Notes: generated by a model not told the origin, from the sequence alone. A stretch of DNA of 64,000 bases from Bradyrhizobium erythrophlei (GCF_900142985.1 NZ_LT670849.1:3472001-3536000); one strand, 5' to 3'. Counted from the first letter of the stretch, positions 34,345 through 42,793 are shown. Numbers and translations are program-made.

Positions 34345-35397
34345 TTATAGCCGATCCGCAACGTATCGGGACAAAACCGGACCAATGACAAGGACGAGCA
34401 TAAAACGAGCGATCTGCTGCGCCATAACAAACCCGACATCGACATTGGTGGATGCCGCAATAATGGCGACCGAGTCTGCCCCGCCCGGGCTGGTGGCAAG
34501 ATAGGCCGTCAAAGGATCGATATCGAAAACTTCGACGAGAGCGAAGGCCAAGCCGCCGCAAAATGCGATTAACATCAGAATTGATACTATCATTTTCGGC
34601 AAAGCCCGGATGGCATACACAAGAATTTCCCGGGTAAACCGCAAGCCAATCGTCCAGCCAAGAAGCAAATAGCTGACCGCCAGCAGCCAGCGTGGCAATT
34701 CGATTTCGACAACACCGTTGGATTGTAGAACCGCACCGAGGAACATGGGTATCAAAAATATTCCTGCCGGAATGCGGGAAACAGGTCCCAGAATGACACC
34801 TCCAAGAACGAGGACCAGTGTTTCAAGAAAAGGCAGTGCGTGGATCGGCGCAAACCAGACCGCAGGCGCTGCGGCCGCGACCGCTGGTGCGTGAACCCAG
34901 AAACGGGCAATGATGGAAGCTACGAGAGCGACCATGAGAACACGCACATATTGCATGAAGGCAACCAGCCGGGCGTCAGCGCCGTAGGCATCGGCCATCA
35001 CCATCATGGCTGGCGCTGCGCCAGGCAATAATCCCCAAATGGCCGTTGTTTCCGGCAAAATGCGTAACCTGCTGATGAGCCAGCCCAACAAGCAACTCGC
35101 AACGATGACCGAAAAGCTGATGCCTAGAAGTAGCGGCCACTGATGCAGAAAGGAATGAAGAATGGTGGACGTAAGAACGCGAGCGATCATGCAGCCGATG
35201 ATCGCCAGGGCGAAGCCGAAAGGCAGTTGCGGCACAAGGATGCCGGCTCCGCCATTTTCGACGAGGATGCCGGCTAATATTGAACCGAGCAGAAGGGCTG
35301 CCGGCAACCGGGCCCATGTCAACAACGCAGCGAACAGAACCGAAAGAGCGATCAGAACTCCCCAGCGAGCGAACACTGGCAGTGTGGATAAAGACAT
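34345..35397 (-). CDS. AbrB-family (PF05145) integral membrane protein
   Basis: About 350 residues from ATG 35397 (GTG 35409 is possible). It contains two repeats of about five membrane segments. The repeat signature is visible in each half: IWGLLPGAAPAMMVMADAYGAD in the first and YLATSPGGADSVAIIAASTNVD in the second. Relatives were once named ammonia monooxygenase or AbrB; their transport role is poorly defined, and the family is unrelated to the DNA-binding AbrB. It lies 14 bp after the isochorismatase-fold gene and is probably co-transcribed with it. Confidence 0.85.
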   Translation of the reverse strand: MSLSTLPVFARWGVLIALSVLFAALLTWARLPAALLLGSILAGILVENGGAGILVPQLPFGFALAIIGCMIARVLTSTILHSFLHQWPLLLGISFSVIVASCLLGWLISRLRILPETTAIWGLLPGAAPAMMVMADAYGADARLVAFMQYVRVLMVALVASIIARFWVHAPAVAAAAPAVWFAPIHALPFLETLVLVLGGVILGPVSRIPAGIFLIPMFLGAVLQSNGVVEIELPRWLLAVSYLLLGWTIGLRFTREILVYAIRALPKMIVSILMLIAFCGGLAFALVEVFDIDPLTAYLATSPGGADSVAIIAASTNVDVGFVMAQQIARFMLVLVIGPVLSRYVADRL

Positions 35398-35411
35398 GGA
35401 CGGCTGCACTG

Positions 35412-35984
35412 TCAGGCTTGAGGAAGCGTGAGATCAGCACTTTTGACGACCCTGCTGATCCTTGGAAAAATATTGTCGATGGCAAAGTAGTGCATTTCGG
35501 CGGACATGCCGCTCGTCGCATCTTCGGCAAGAACGACGGCATAGCCGTGTTCCCATGCCTGTCGTGCCGTCGACTCGACGCCGATATTCGTCGCGACGCC
35601 CCCAAGGACGATTGTCTGGATACCGCGGCGGCGCAACTGCAAATCCAGCTCTGTTCCATGGAAGGCGCCCCATTGGCGCTTGGTGACGAGAATGTCGCCA
35701 GGCTTTGCCAAACCATCAAGCAACTCGCTGAAATTTTCAGGAAAGCCGCCGGGCGGCGCGGCAAACGCTTGATCGACCGGCTGCCGCAAGGCGTCTTTGA
35801 AATCCTTGGCGAAGCCAACATTCACGAGAACGACCGGCGCCCCTGCTTCGCGAAACGTGTCCGCAAGCGCGCTGCCGACTTTCGTGACCTGGTCGGCCGA
35901 GAGTGGACTGAGTCCGTGCCTCATGATGCCTTTTTGGAAATCTATGAGGACCAGTGCGGTCGTCTTGGGATCGAGTTCAAGCAT
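35412..35984 (-). CDS. Isochorismatase-fold hydrolase lacking the catalytic Cys
   Basis: A protein of 190 residues. Asp15 (LIDFQKG) and Lys102 (VTKRQWGAF) of the D-K-C triad are present, but the Cys position in GGVATNIGVESTARQAWE is Gly135. True isochorismatases also lack this Cys and use a non-covalent route, as do several uncharacterised YcaC-like relatives. The substrate is unknown; its operon partner is an AbrB-type membrane protein. It is divergent from a TetR gene, which is likely its regulator. Confidence 0.85.
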   Translation of the reverse strand: MLELDPKTTALVLIDFQKGIMRHGLSPLSADQVTKVGSALADTFREAGAPVVLVNVGFAKDFKDALRQPVDQAFAAPPGGFPENFSELLDGLAKPGDILVTKRQWGAFHGTELDLQLRRRGIQTIVLGGVATNIGVESTARQAWEHGYAVVLAEDATSGMSAEMHYFAIDNIFPRISRVVKSADLTLPQA

Positions 35985-36030
35985 GGTTTTTCGCCTGTTG
36001 GGTTGACGTTCGGTGTTTCAGCTGCGTTAA

Positions 36031-36074
36031 TTGAGTCTGCACTCACATAACGAGATAATTGAGCATGCCCTCAA
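36031..36074. promoter_or_regulatory. Paired candidate TetR operators
   Basis: Two imperfect palindromes of the same type, 28 bp apart: TTGAGTCTGCACTCA (36031-36045) and TTGAGCATGCCCTCAA (36059-36074). Both fit TTGAG-N2-TGC-N-CTCA. They lie between the isochorismatase-fold gene and the TetR gene, and the second overlaps the possible TetR start codons, which suggests autoregulation. Confidence 0.5.
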
Positions 36075-36703
36075 CTATGTCAAGACCCAGTGAAGTTCCA
36101 CAAGCGAGGACGCCGCAACGGCGCAACGGGAAGCTGCGTGTCGCCGCCATATTGAAGGCAGGTGCTGCCGTCATCGCCGAGAAGGGTTATGAGGCGGCGA
36201 CAATGGCCGAGATCGCGGCGAGATCGAGCACCAAAATAGGTTCGCTCTATCGTTTCTTTCCCAACAAGGAAGTCCTGGCGAATGCGTTGATCGCGCATTA
36301 CCACGAGGGCGTTCACGACGCCTTCGATGAACTTGATTCCAGAATTCAATCGCTATCCATCTCTGCGCTCGCTGATTTTTTGCTGGATCTGATGGTCGAT
36401 CTCCACAAGGGGGCCGGGCCGACGATGAAACGATTGTTGGAAATTCCTGAAGTTCTGTCGGTTAAGCGCGGTGAATTCAGCAGATCCATTCACAAGCATA
36501 TCGTCCGGACATTGACGCTGCGCAGCCCGGGACTGACCGCCAACAAGGCGCAAGATATGGCCGTCGTGATCCTCGGCAACATGAAGACGATGGCCGCCTT
36601 CTCGGACGCCACCGACCAAAGCGTTCGTCCGGGCGCTATTGAGGAGTTGCGCGAGATGACCCGGATTTATCTGAAAAGCAGGCTGAAGACGAAGCCGGTT
36701 TAA
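36065..36703 (+). CDS. TetR/AcrR-family regulator
   Basis: About 212 residues. The N-terminal helix-turn-helix is at about 25-70 (AGAAVIAEKGYEAATMAEIA, then IGSLYRFFPNKEVLANALI), the standard TetR fold. The C-terminal ligand domain is helical and unassigned. Starts at ATG 36065 or 36077 are both possible; TTG 36059 lies within a palindrome and is less likely. It probably represses the divergent isochorismatase/AbrB operon and itself. Confidence 0.88.
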   Translation: MPSTMSRPSEVPQARTPQRRNGKLRVAAILKAGAAVIAEKGYEAATMAEIAARSSTKIGSLYRFFPNKEVLANALIAHYHEGVHDAFDELDSRIQSLSISALADFLLDLMVDLHKGAGPTMKRLLEIPEVLSVKRGEFSRSIHKHIVRTLTLRSPGLTANKAQDMAVVILGNMKTMAAFSDATDQSVRPGAIEELREMTRIYLKSRLKTKPV

Positions 36704-36767
36704 TCGATGTCGGGATCTCCTTTAGACTGCGAAAATTACGATGGTCGTCTGGTCGCGGAGGAACAGC

Positions 36768-37652
36768 GTGCAAAAAGCGCAAGATCGGCGATACGACGTG
36801 CTGCAGTCGTCGTCTGAGTTGGGTTGGTCGAATCTTTTCGCCGAGGTCCGTTCCTATGGTCGCGGAGGAGGGACGCACCCCGCTGACCCGGAGACCAAAA
36901 TCGCAATCTTGCTTGATGGATCGGAAGGCACCTCCGTCTGCAGAATCGGTGGAAGCTGGCGATTGTCGGAGCACATACCGGGCAACGTCTGGGTCAGACC
37001 AATGGGCGGCAAGTATGATGAGGGCTACACCGCTACTGCCACAACGATTCGAGTCTTGAACTTACACTTGACCGCCAGTGTCTTTACGCAACTTGGCGAT
37101 TACTACGGTCTTCCTGCAGCGCTCGCTCGGTCTGTTCGCTACGTGTGCGGCGAGCAGGACGAAGTCGTCAATCAGATTGGCTTGTCGGTGCTATCAGAGA
37201 TGATGACCCCTACGGCTGCTGGACGCATGTTCGCGGAAACGGCCTCTCTGCTGCTTGCTGCAAGATTGCTACACGCGCATTGGGATGCTGGTTCCGTCCG
37301 CTTGCCGATTGAACGACGTCACCAGCTCGATGAGCGACGCCTGAGGCGTGTTCTTGATTATGTCGAGGAGCATCTTGCTGACGATATCGCGGTTGCCGAC
37401 CTCGCCAACGTCGCGTCTCTCAGCATCTTTTACTTCACGCGCGCGTTTTCTGCCGCAGTAGGCATGCCTCCGCATCGCTACGTCAGCCAAAGGCGGCTGG
37501 AGTGGGCAAAGACAAAGATCGCGGCGGGGGGCACATCGATAGCGGAAATGGCCTTCGTGTGCGGATTTTCCTCGCAATCGAGCTTTACCCGTGCGTTCCG
37601 GCGGGCCACGGGTTTGACCCCCGCGATGTATCGCCGCGAGTTCGGTTCGTAG
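36768..37652 (+). CDS. AraC-family transcription regulator
   Basis: About 294 residues from GTG 36768, chosen because GGAGG lies 6 bases upstream; an ATG at 36741 is the alternative. The C-terminal 100 residues hold two helix-turn-helix motifs (IAVADLANVASLSIFYFTRAF and IAEMAFVCGFSSQSSFTRAF) and end RATGLTPAMYRREF, as in AraC/XylS. The N-terminal 180 residues are an unassigned sensor domain. No obvious target operon is adjacent; it precedes a truncated regulator. Confidence 0.85.
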   Translation: MQKAQDRRYDVLQSSSELGWSNLFAEVRSYGRGGGTHPADPETKIAILLDGSEGTSVCRIGGSWRLSEHIPGNVWVRPMGGKYDEGYTATATTIRVLNLHLTASVFTQLGDYYGLPAALARSVRYVCGEQDEVVNQIGLSVLSEMMTPTAAGRMFAETASLLLAARLLHAHWDAGSVRLPIERRHQLDERRLRRVLDYVEEHLADDIAVADLANVASLSIFYFTRAFSAAVGMPPHRYVSQRRLEWAKTKIAAGGTSIAEMAFVCGFSSQSSFTRAFRRATGLTPAMYRREFGS

Positions 37653-37782
37653 CTGTCAGCCCAGCCAAGAGGGTTGAGCAAAAACGGTCTAAACAACGGC
37701 AGACACGGTGCATACGGCGCGATTACTTGACATTAAAATGCGCGGTAGACGATGGAAGTTGCGATGCCGGGTTGCTCTAGCC

Positions 37783-38217
37783 ATGGTGCATAGAACGCTG
37801 AGATTTGGTCCGTTTGAGCTTTCGGGTAGCAAGAGGGTGCTATGGTGCAACGGTGTCACGCTTCCCCTTGGCAGTCGGGCGTTCGATATTCTGGTCTATC
37901 TCGCCGAACGTCCAGGCGAGGTCATCGGTAAGAACGAGCTCATCAATCATGTCTGGTCGAACGTCACCGTGGAGGAGGGCAGCCTCCGGGTCCACGTGGC
38001 CGCCATCCGCAAGGCGCTCAGGGATGGTCAGTGCGGTAACAGATATATCGCCAACGTTAAAGGACGAGGCTACTCGTTCGTAGGATCGGTCGTTCGTCTC
38101 GAAGACAGCACGGAACACGTCGGCGACTGGCACATGAAAGCTAGACTGCGCTATGCGCTTGTTTCGCCGAACACTCATCGACGGTCGTCAAAACTTCGGA
38201 GCGTGCGTTTGCGCTGA
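37783..38217 (+). CDS. Winged-helix DNA-binding domain, probably truncated regulator
   Basis: This ORF of 144 residues starts MVHRTLRFGPFELSGSKRVL. It contains an OmpR-type winged helix (LGSRAFDILVYLAERPGEVIG, then RVHVAAIRKALRD and KGRGYSFVG). In relatives this domain is followed by a large AAA-type ATPase and TPR-like region of 800 or more residues. Here the frame ends about 45 residues after the domain in a basic, low-complexity tail, and a dispersed repeat starts 90 bp later. It is probably a gene remnant cut by insertion or deletion. Confidence 0.65.
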   Translation: MVHRTLRFGPFELSGSKRVLWCNGVTLPLGSRAFDILVYLAERPGEVIGKNELINHVWSNVTVEEGSLRVHVAAIRKALRDGQCGNRYIANVKGRGYSFVGSVVRLEDSTEHVGDWHMKARLRYALVSPNTHRRSSKLRSVRLR

Positions 38218-38309
38218 ACCCACCATCAGCACAAGGTCGCCTTCTGGCCCATCGTGACATTTGCGGCGGTTGCACAAAGGCGGTCGGTGTCGGGGCGAAC
38301 CGGACACTC

Positions 38310-38450
38310 GGCGGCGAAGCGATCTATGGACGCGGCCCGAAATTGTCGCTTGCGCCGTCGGGCAAATCACCTTTAGAAGCCCGCGCATCTTGCACCCGAT
38401 AAGAGGGGTGTTTTGCGATCGTCACGAACGTTGGGTGCAGGATGCGATGG
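38310..38450 (+). repeat. Dispersed repeat, copy C
   Basis: It shares about 130 bp with copy B (GCGATCTATGGACGCGGCCC through GGATGCGATGG) with a few differences. Its left flank, GAACCGGACACTC joined to GGCGGCGAAGCG, is uninterrupted and serves as the empty-site model for the second IS element. Confidence 0.85.
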
Positions 38451-38570
38451 ACGCAGGTCGTCAACTGACGAGTGACGATGCCGCGGACGGTGAAGTCGTG
38501 TGGTCCTGATATCCCGACGCTGATGTCAAGTTGGCGACAATGCTACGCATTGTGGCCTGCGACGGAGACA

Positions 38571-38790
38571 ACAAAGCCGGTCTCCGGGGAGAGTACGAAA
38601 GAAACCGTAAAACCATCGTGCAGGGAATGCCGGATTGTTTCGGCGAACCTGTGGTGGATTTATCTGCGTGCTTTCTATTTTTGCACGCGGAGCTGCGGGT
38701 GAGTCGATCGCCCGGCATTCCCTGCGCCCTCTTTCATCGAGGGACGTGAACTTGCAAAAGCTCGGGCGCGATTGGCGCCGCGGGAACGCG
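38571..38790 (+). ncRNA. Structured intergenic element, RNA-like
   Basis: A 14 bp perfect outer stem (GCAGGGAATGCCGG at 38620-38633, CCGGCATTCCCTGC at 38712-38725) encloses an inner hairpin CTGCGTGC/GCACGCGG with a T-rich loop (38664-38690). A third hairpin CCCTC/GAGGG follows at 38727-38743, and a small TCTCC/GGAGA hairpin precedes. I recall similar AGCCGGTCTCC...TTCCCTGCGCCCTC segments in many Bradyrhizobium intergenic regions. It could be a small RNA or a palindromic repeat; no ORF is evident. Confidence 0.5.
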
Positions 38791-39150
38791 CCGCGTTGCA
38801 CTAGAGGGATCGACTAGAGAGATCGAGACGACATCGCGGCGATCACATTCGCGAGGCGCGCGTGAACCCGTGCCGTTTTCCTGCCGACCAATCGGCATGG
38901 AGGGTTTTCTGCCGCGCCGCACTTTGCCGATGATGATGCAAGTCAGTTGCAACTCAGAAGTTAACGGCGGTCGTGAAACTGTCATCGCTTTCAATGAGTC
39001 CAACGAGTTAATGCCTCTGTCACAATCGCTACGACTAAAGATTGTCGCGAGCACTGTGCTGCACGCTTCTTGTGGAAGCGCTAGCGCAAGGCCAGATTCT
39101 GCGCCCCTGCAATTTTAAGCTGTGACGATTTGCAGGCATGGAGATGTCAA
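38791..39150. other. Intergenic stretch before the SPFH gene
   Basis: About 360 bp with no convincing ORF. The last 15 bases hold the ribosome site GGAGATG for the next gene. No further repeats were recognised. Confidence 0.4.
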
Positions 39151-41160
39151 ATGGACGTCAATCATCTGAGTGCTGGTTTAACCAACATCGCTGTTTGGGC
39201 TGGCGCAGTCGTCGCCTTTCTCATCCTGCTGCGTCTCGCCAACATCTTTCGTTACATATCGAACAACCAGGTCGGTATCGTCGAAAAGCTGTGGTCGACC
39301 AAAGGGTCGATCAAAGACGGCTTTATCGCCTTGAATGGCGAGGCCGGTTACGAGCCTGAAGTGCTGCGCGGCGGCCTGCACGTGTTCTTCCCGTTCATGT
39401 ACCGGATCCACAAATCCGATCTGGTCACGGTCGGGCAGGGCAAGATCGCCTATGTGTTTGCGCGCGACGGTGCGCCGCTCGGCGCTTCGCAGGTGTTAGG
39501 CGCCAACGACACCGAAGACAAATCGGACTTTCAGGACACGCGCAAATTCCTGCTGGCGGGCGGCCAGAAAGGCCCGCAGCGGAAAGTGCTGCGCGAAGGC
39601 ACTTATGCGATCAACACCACGCAATTCGCGATCATCACCGATGAGCGCGTCTACGGGCATGCGTTGAGCGGCCAGGAACGCGCCGTCCTCGACGGCATGC
39701 AGTTGACCATCAGCGAACGTTGGGGGTTCACGCCGGTGATCCTGGCCGCAAATCAGGATCTCGTCGGTGTCGTGACGGTCCACGATGGTCCGTCGTTGCC
39801 ACCCGGTGAGATCATCGCGCCCGAAGTCGGGATCGATCTGCGCGACGAGGCGACCTTCCACAACAACTTCCAGGAGCCGGAACATTTCCTGAAGGCGGGC
39901 GGCTATCGCGGCCGCCAGTTGCAGGTCATCGTCGAAGGCACCTGGTACATCAACCGGTTGTTTGCCACCGTCGAGTCGGTGCCGAAGACGGTCATTCCGG
40001 TCGGTAATGTCGGCGTGGTCATTTTCTACACTGGCCCGCGGACCGACGACGTCTCCGGCGAGCAATATCGCCACGGCGAACTGGTGCTCAACGGCAGCCG
40101 CGGCGTCTGGAAAGACCCGCTGTTGCCCGGCAAATACGCCTTCAACACCTATGCCGGCAAGATCGAGGTCATTCCGACCGTCAACTTCATCCTGAAATGG
40201 GTGCGCGGTGAAGTCGGCGCGATGAAGCTAGATGAGAATCTGTCGGAGATTTCGCTGATCACCAAGGATGCGTTTGAGCCGACATTGCCGCTCTCGGTGG
40301 TGATGCACATCGACTACAAGAAGGCGCCGATGATCATTCAGCGTTTCGGCGATGTGAAGAAGCTCGTCGAACAGACGCTCGATCCGATGGTCAGCGCGTT
40401 CTTCAAGAACATCGCGCAGAAGATGACGTTGATCGAATTGCTGCAAAACCGCGCGGCGATCCAGCAAGAATCGGCCGCTGAAATGAAAGCGAAGTTCGAA
40501 GGCTATTCGCTGGATCTCCAGGAAGTCCTGATCGGCACACCTCGTGCGCCGGCCGGCGATCATACGATCGAGAATATCCTGATTCAGCTGCGCTCGCGCC
40601 AGGTCGCGCGCGAGCAGATCGAGACCTACCAGGAGCAGGAACGTGCCGCCGTGCAGGAGCGCACGTTGAATGAGGCGAAAGCAACGGCTGCGGCGCAGTC
40701 GGCGCTGACGCAATCGCTCATTCAGGTCAAGGTCAACGAAAACGAAGGCGCGGCCGCGCTGGCCCGCGCCACCAAGGACGCCGAAACCCGGAAAGTAACG
40801 GCGGCCGCCGTCGGCGAGCAGTCGCGGCTTGAAGGCCAGGGTGAGGCCGATCGTGTCTTGGCGGTGGGTGCGGCGAACGCGCAAGCGACGAAGTTGGCGG
40901 TCGATGCTTATGGTGGGCCGGAGTTCCGGCTTGCCGAGCAGAACTTCTCGCGGTTCGCCGACGCACTGACCAAGATCAACCAGCCGCTGGTGCCGCAATT
41001 CCTGATGTCCGGCGGACAGGGTCAGGAGAATAATAGCGGTGCCGGTCTTATTCCAACGGCGATGCTGAGCTCGATGTTCGGCCAGATGATGCCCGATGCG
41101 CTGGCGCGGCTGAAGGACGAAGCGCCGAAAGCAACGCCTCGGACCAACGGCGGCGGCTAG
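39151..41160 (+). CDS. SPFH-domain (flotillin/stomatin-like) membrane protein
   Basis: A protein of 669 residues from ATG 39151 (GGAGATG upstream). One N-terminal membrane segment (LTNIAVWAGAVVAFLILLRLAN) is followed by an extended SPFH region. At about 440-600 comes an Ala/Glu-rich coiled coil (EQIETYQEQERAAVQERTLNEA and ALARATKDAETRKVTAAAVGE), as in flotillins. It is longer than usual flotillins because of an extra ~200-residue N-terminal region. SPFH proteins oligomerise at membranes and often partner with proteases. The next gene encodes an HtrA-like protein without catalytic residues. Confidence 0.85.
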   Translation: MDVNHLSAGLTNIAVWAGAVVAFLILLRLANIFRYISNNQVGIVEKLWSTKGSIKDGFIALNGEAGYEPEVLRGGLHVFFPFMYRIHKSDLVTVGQGKIAYVFARDGAPLGASQVLGANDTEDKSDFQDTRKFLLAGGQKGPQRKVLREGTYAINTTQFAIITDERVYGHALSGQERAVLDGMQLTISERWGFTPVILAANQDLVGVVTVHDGPSLPPGEIIAPEVGIDLRDEATFHNNFQEPEHFLKAGGYRGRQLQVIVEGTWYINRLFATVESVPKTVIPVGNVGVVIFYTGPRTDDVSGEQYRHGELVLNGSRGVWKDPLLPGKYAFNTYAGKIEVIPTVNFILKWVRGEVGAMKLDENLSEISLITKDAFEPTLPLSVVMHIDYKKAPMIIQRFGDVKKLVEQTLDPMVSAFFKNIAQKMTLIELLQNRAAIQQESAAEMKAKFEGYSLDLQEVLIGTPRAPAGDHTIENILIQLRSRQVAREQIETYQEQERAAVQERTLNEAKATAAAQSALTQSLIQVKVNENEGAAALARATKDAETRKVTAAAVGEQSRLEGQGEADRVLAVGAANAQATKLAVDAYGGPEFRLAEQNFSRFADALTKINQPLVPQFLMSGGQGQENNSGAGLIPTAMLSSMFGQMMPDALARLKDEAPKATPRTNGGG

Positions 41161-41175
41161 ACTGATCAGAACTGC

Positions 41176-41228
41176 GGCGGCCGCAGCATCTGCGGCCGCC
41201 CGGTCATCCGGCCGGGACCATCCCGGCC
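41176..41228 (+). terminator. Two strong GC hairpins after the SPFH gene
   Basis: GGCGGCCGCA-GCATC-TGCGGCCGCC (41176-41200) and GGCCGGGA-CCA-TCCCGGCC (41210-41228). Both stems are perfect. Neither is followed by a T tract, so they may act as RNA-stability hairpins or partial terminators between the SPFH and HtrA-like genes. Confidence 0.6.
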
Positions 41229-41297
41229 GTCCGGCCGATAGTCTCAGGGGCCTGCAATCCGCAGATTCCTTCCTATCTTCAGGGATAGGAGCAGCCC

Positions 41298-42230
41298 ATG
41301 TCTTCTTCGTTAGAGCCTTCTTCGTCAGAGTCCTTTTCGTCAGACGTCCTCAGCCAGTTGTCGAGCGCGATATCCGCGCGCACGGAGGCCGCGAAGAATG
41401 CGGTCGTCGCGACCCGTTTTGGTGAGGGCAGGCATCTCACCGGACTGGTGTGGCAATCAGGCGTTGTCGTCGTTTCCGAGCAGGCGTTGCCGCGCGGCGA
41501 GGAATTTGAACTGGTGGCGCCCGGCGGCGCAACGGTTGCAGCCAAACTCGTGGGGCGCGACGCCAGCACTAATATCGCGGTTCTGAAAACGGACGAGGCG
41601 ATTGCCGCACCGGTCTACACCGCAGCTCAGGCGCAAGTCGGCACGCTCACATTGACGGTCGGTGCCGATGGTGCCGGTGGCGCGAGTGCGCGCCTGGGGA
41701 TGGTCAACCTCGTCTCGGGCGAATGGCATTCCCGCCGTGGCGGCCTGATCGATCGGCGCATCGTGCTGGATATTCAACTTGCTTCGCGTGAGGAGGGAGG
41801 GCCGGTGTTCGATGCCGCGGGCGGCTTGCTCGGCATGTCGACCTTCGGGCCGCGTGGCCAGGTCATCGTCATTCCGCACGCGACACTCGCCCGCGTCGTG
41901 CCGCAACTCGTCAAGGACGGTCACGTTTCGCGCGGCTGGCTTGGTGTCGCGCTGCACGCGGTTGCGGTGCCGGACGCTCTGAGGGAGAGCGCCGACCAAT
42001 CGAGCGGCATGATGGTGATGTCGGTCGTGGAAGACGGTCCGGCGGCGCAGGCGGGGATCGTGGCCGGCGACATTATCCTCAGCGTCGACGGTATTTCGGC
42101 TAATCGCTTCCGGAAGATCGCCCGTTACTTCGGGGGCGACAGCATCGGACGCAAAGCCGATGTTCGCGTGATCCGCGGCGGGGCGATCGTCACGATCCAG
42201 ACCACCATTGCAGAACGGCGGGCTGCGTGA
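41298..42230 (+). CDS. HtrA-like pseudoprotease with PDZ domain
   Basis: The protein has 310 residues. A trypsin-like fold of the DegP/HtrA type is readable, but all three catalytic positions are changed. The His region after SGVVVV is SEQALPRGEEF. The Asp motif usually written TDIAVLK is TNIAVLK (Asn92). The Ser motif GNSGGP is REEGGPV (Glu166). The C-terminal PDZ domain (about 210-300) is intact (GWLGVAL, then VVEDGPAAQAGIVAGDIILSVDG). There is no signal peptide. It probably acts as a binding or scaffold protein. It overlaps the LuxR gene by four bases. Confidence 0.85.
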   Translation: MSSSLEPSSSESFSSDVLSQLSSAISARTEAAKNAVVATRFGEGRHLTGLVWQSGVVVVSEQALPRGEEFELVAPGGATVAAKLVGRDASTNIAVLKTDEAIAAPVYTAAQAQVGTLTLTVGADGAGGASARLGMVNLVSGEWHSRRGGLIDRRIVLDIQLASREEGGPVFDAAGGLLGMSTFGPRGQVIVIPHATLARVVPQLVKDGHVSRGWLGVALHAVAVPDALRESADQSSGMMVMSVVEDGPAAQAGIVAGDIILSVDGISANRFRKIARYFGGDSIGRKADVRVIRGGAIVTIQTTIAERRAA

Positions 42231-42793
42231 GCGAAGTGGCAGGCAATATCGATTTGGCTCAACGGCTGCGGGTCGCCGTTCACGCGGACGACCCGCTTCG
42301 CCGCACCGCGCTGTGCAGGACGGTTGCGGAAGCCGGCCACATGGTCGTCGATCTCACGGACGAGGCCGACATCGTGCTCGCCGACGGCAGCCGTCCACCC
42401 GAGGAGGCTCGTAGCGTCATCGGGCTCGGCATCGCCGATGATCGCCTGCGTGGCGCCTTGCCGCGCGACGCCGATGCACGCCAGATCGATGCGGCGATCC
42501 GCGCGGTCGCCGCAGGCCTCGTCGTGCGCACGCCGCCGCCGCGTGACAATGGTTTCGGCGCCATGCGGGAGAGCGAGGGTCATCAGGCCTTGCTCACGCC
42601 GCGCGAGCTCGAGGTGCTTGCGGCACTGGCCGAGGGGTTGACCAACAAGGCCATTGCACGCCGCCTCGACATCTCGCTGCACACGGTGAAATTCCACGTT
42701 GAATCGCTGTTTCGCAAACTCGGTGCGCGCACCCGGACAGAGGCCGTCGCCAAGGCGGCCGAGCGACGCCGCAACGACATCATCATGTTGTGA
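42227..42793 (+). CDS. LuxR-type response regulator with degenerate receiver
   Basis: A 188-residue protein starting at GTG 42227, overlapping the previous stop (GTGA). The C-terminal 65 residues are a LuxR/NarL helix-turn-helix (LTPRELEVLAALAEGLTNKA, then ISLHTVKFHVESLFRKLGA). The N-terminal ~110 residues follow a receiver-like pattern (RLRVAVHADDPLRRTALCRTV and EADIVLADG), but the phosphoacceptor region is poor. It is translationally coupled to the HtrA-like protein, suggesting joint function. Confidence 0.85.
   Translation: MSEVAGNIDLAQRLRVAVHADDPLRRTALCRTVAEAGHMVVDLTDEADIVLADGSRPPEEARSVIGLGIADDRLRGALPRDADARQIDAAIRAVAAGLVVRTPPPRDNGFGAMRESEGHQALLTPRELEVLAALAEGLTNKAIARRLDISLHTVKFHVESLFRKLGARTRTEAVAKAAERRRNDIIML

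Noticed and set aside
34345..35397. AbrB DNA-binding regulator
   Set aside because: The family name is misleading; the protein is an integral membrane protein with two repeated halves and no swapped-hairpin DNA-binding domain.
28812..38450. The three-copy repeat as a CRISPR array
   Set aside because: Copies are kilobases apart, over 100 bp long, and no cas genes or regular spacers are present.
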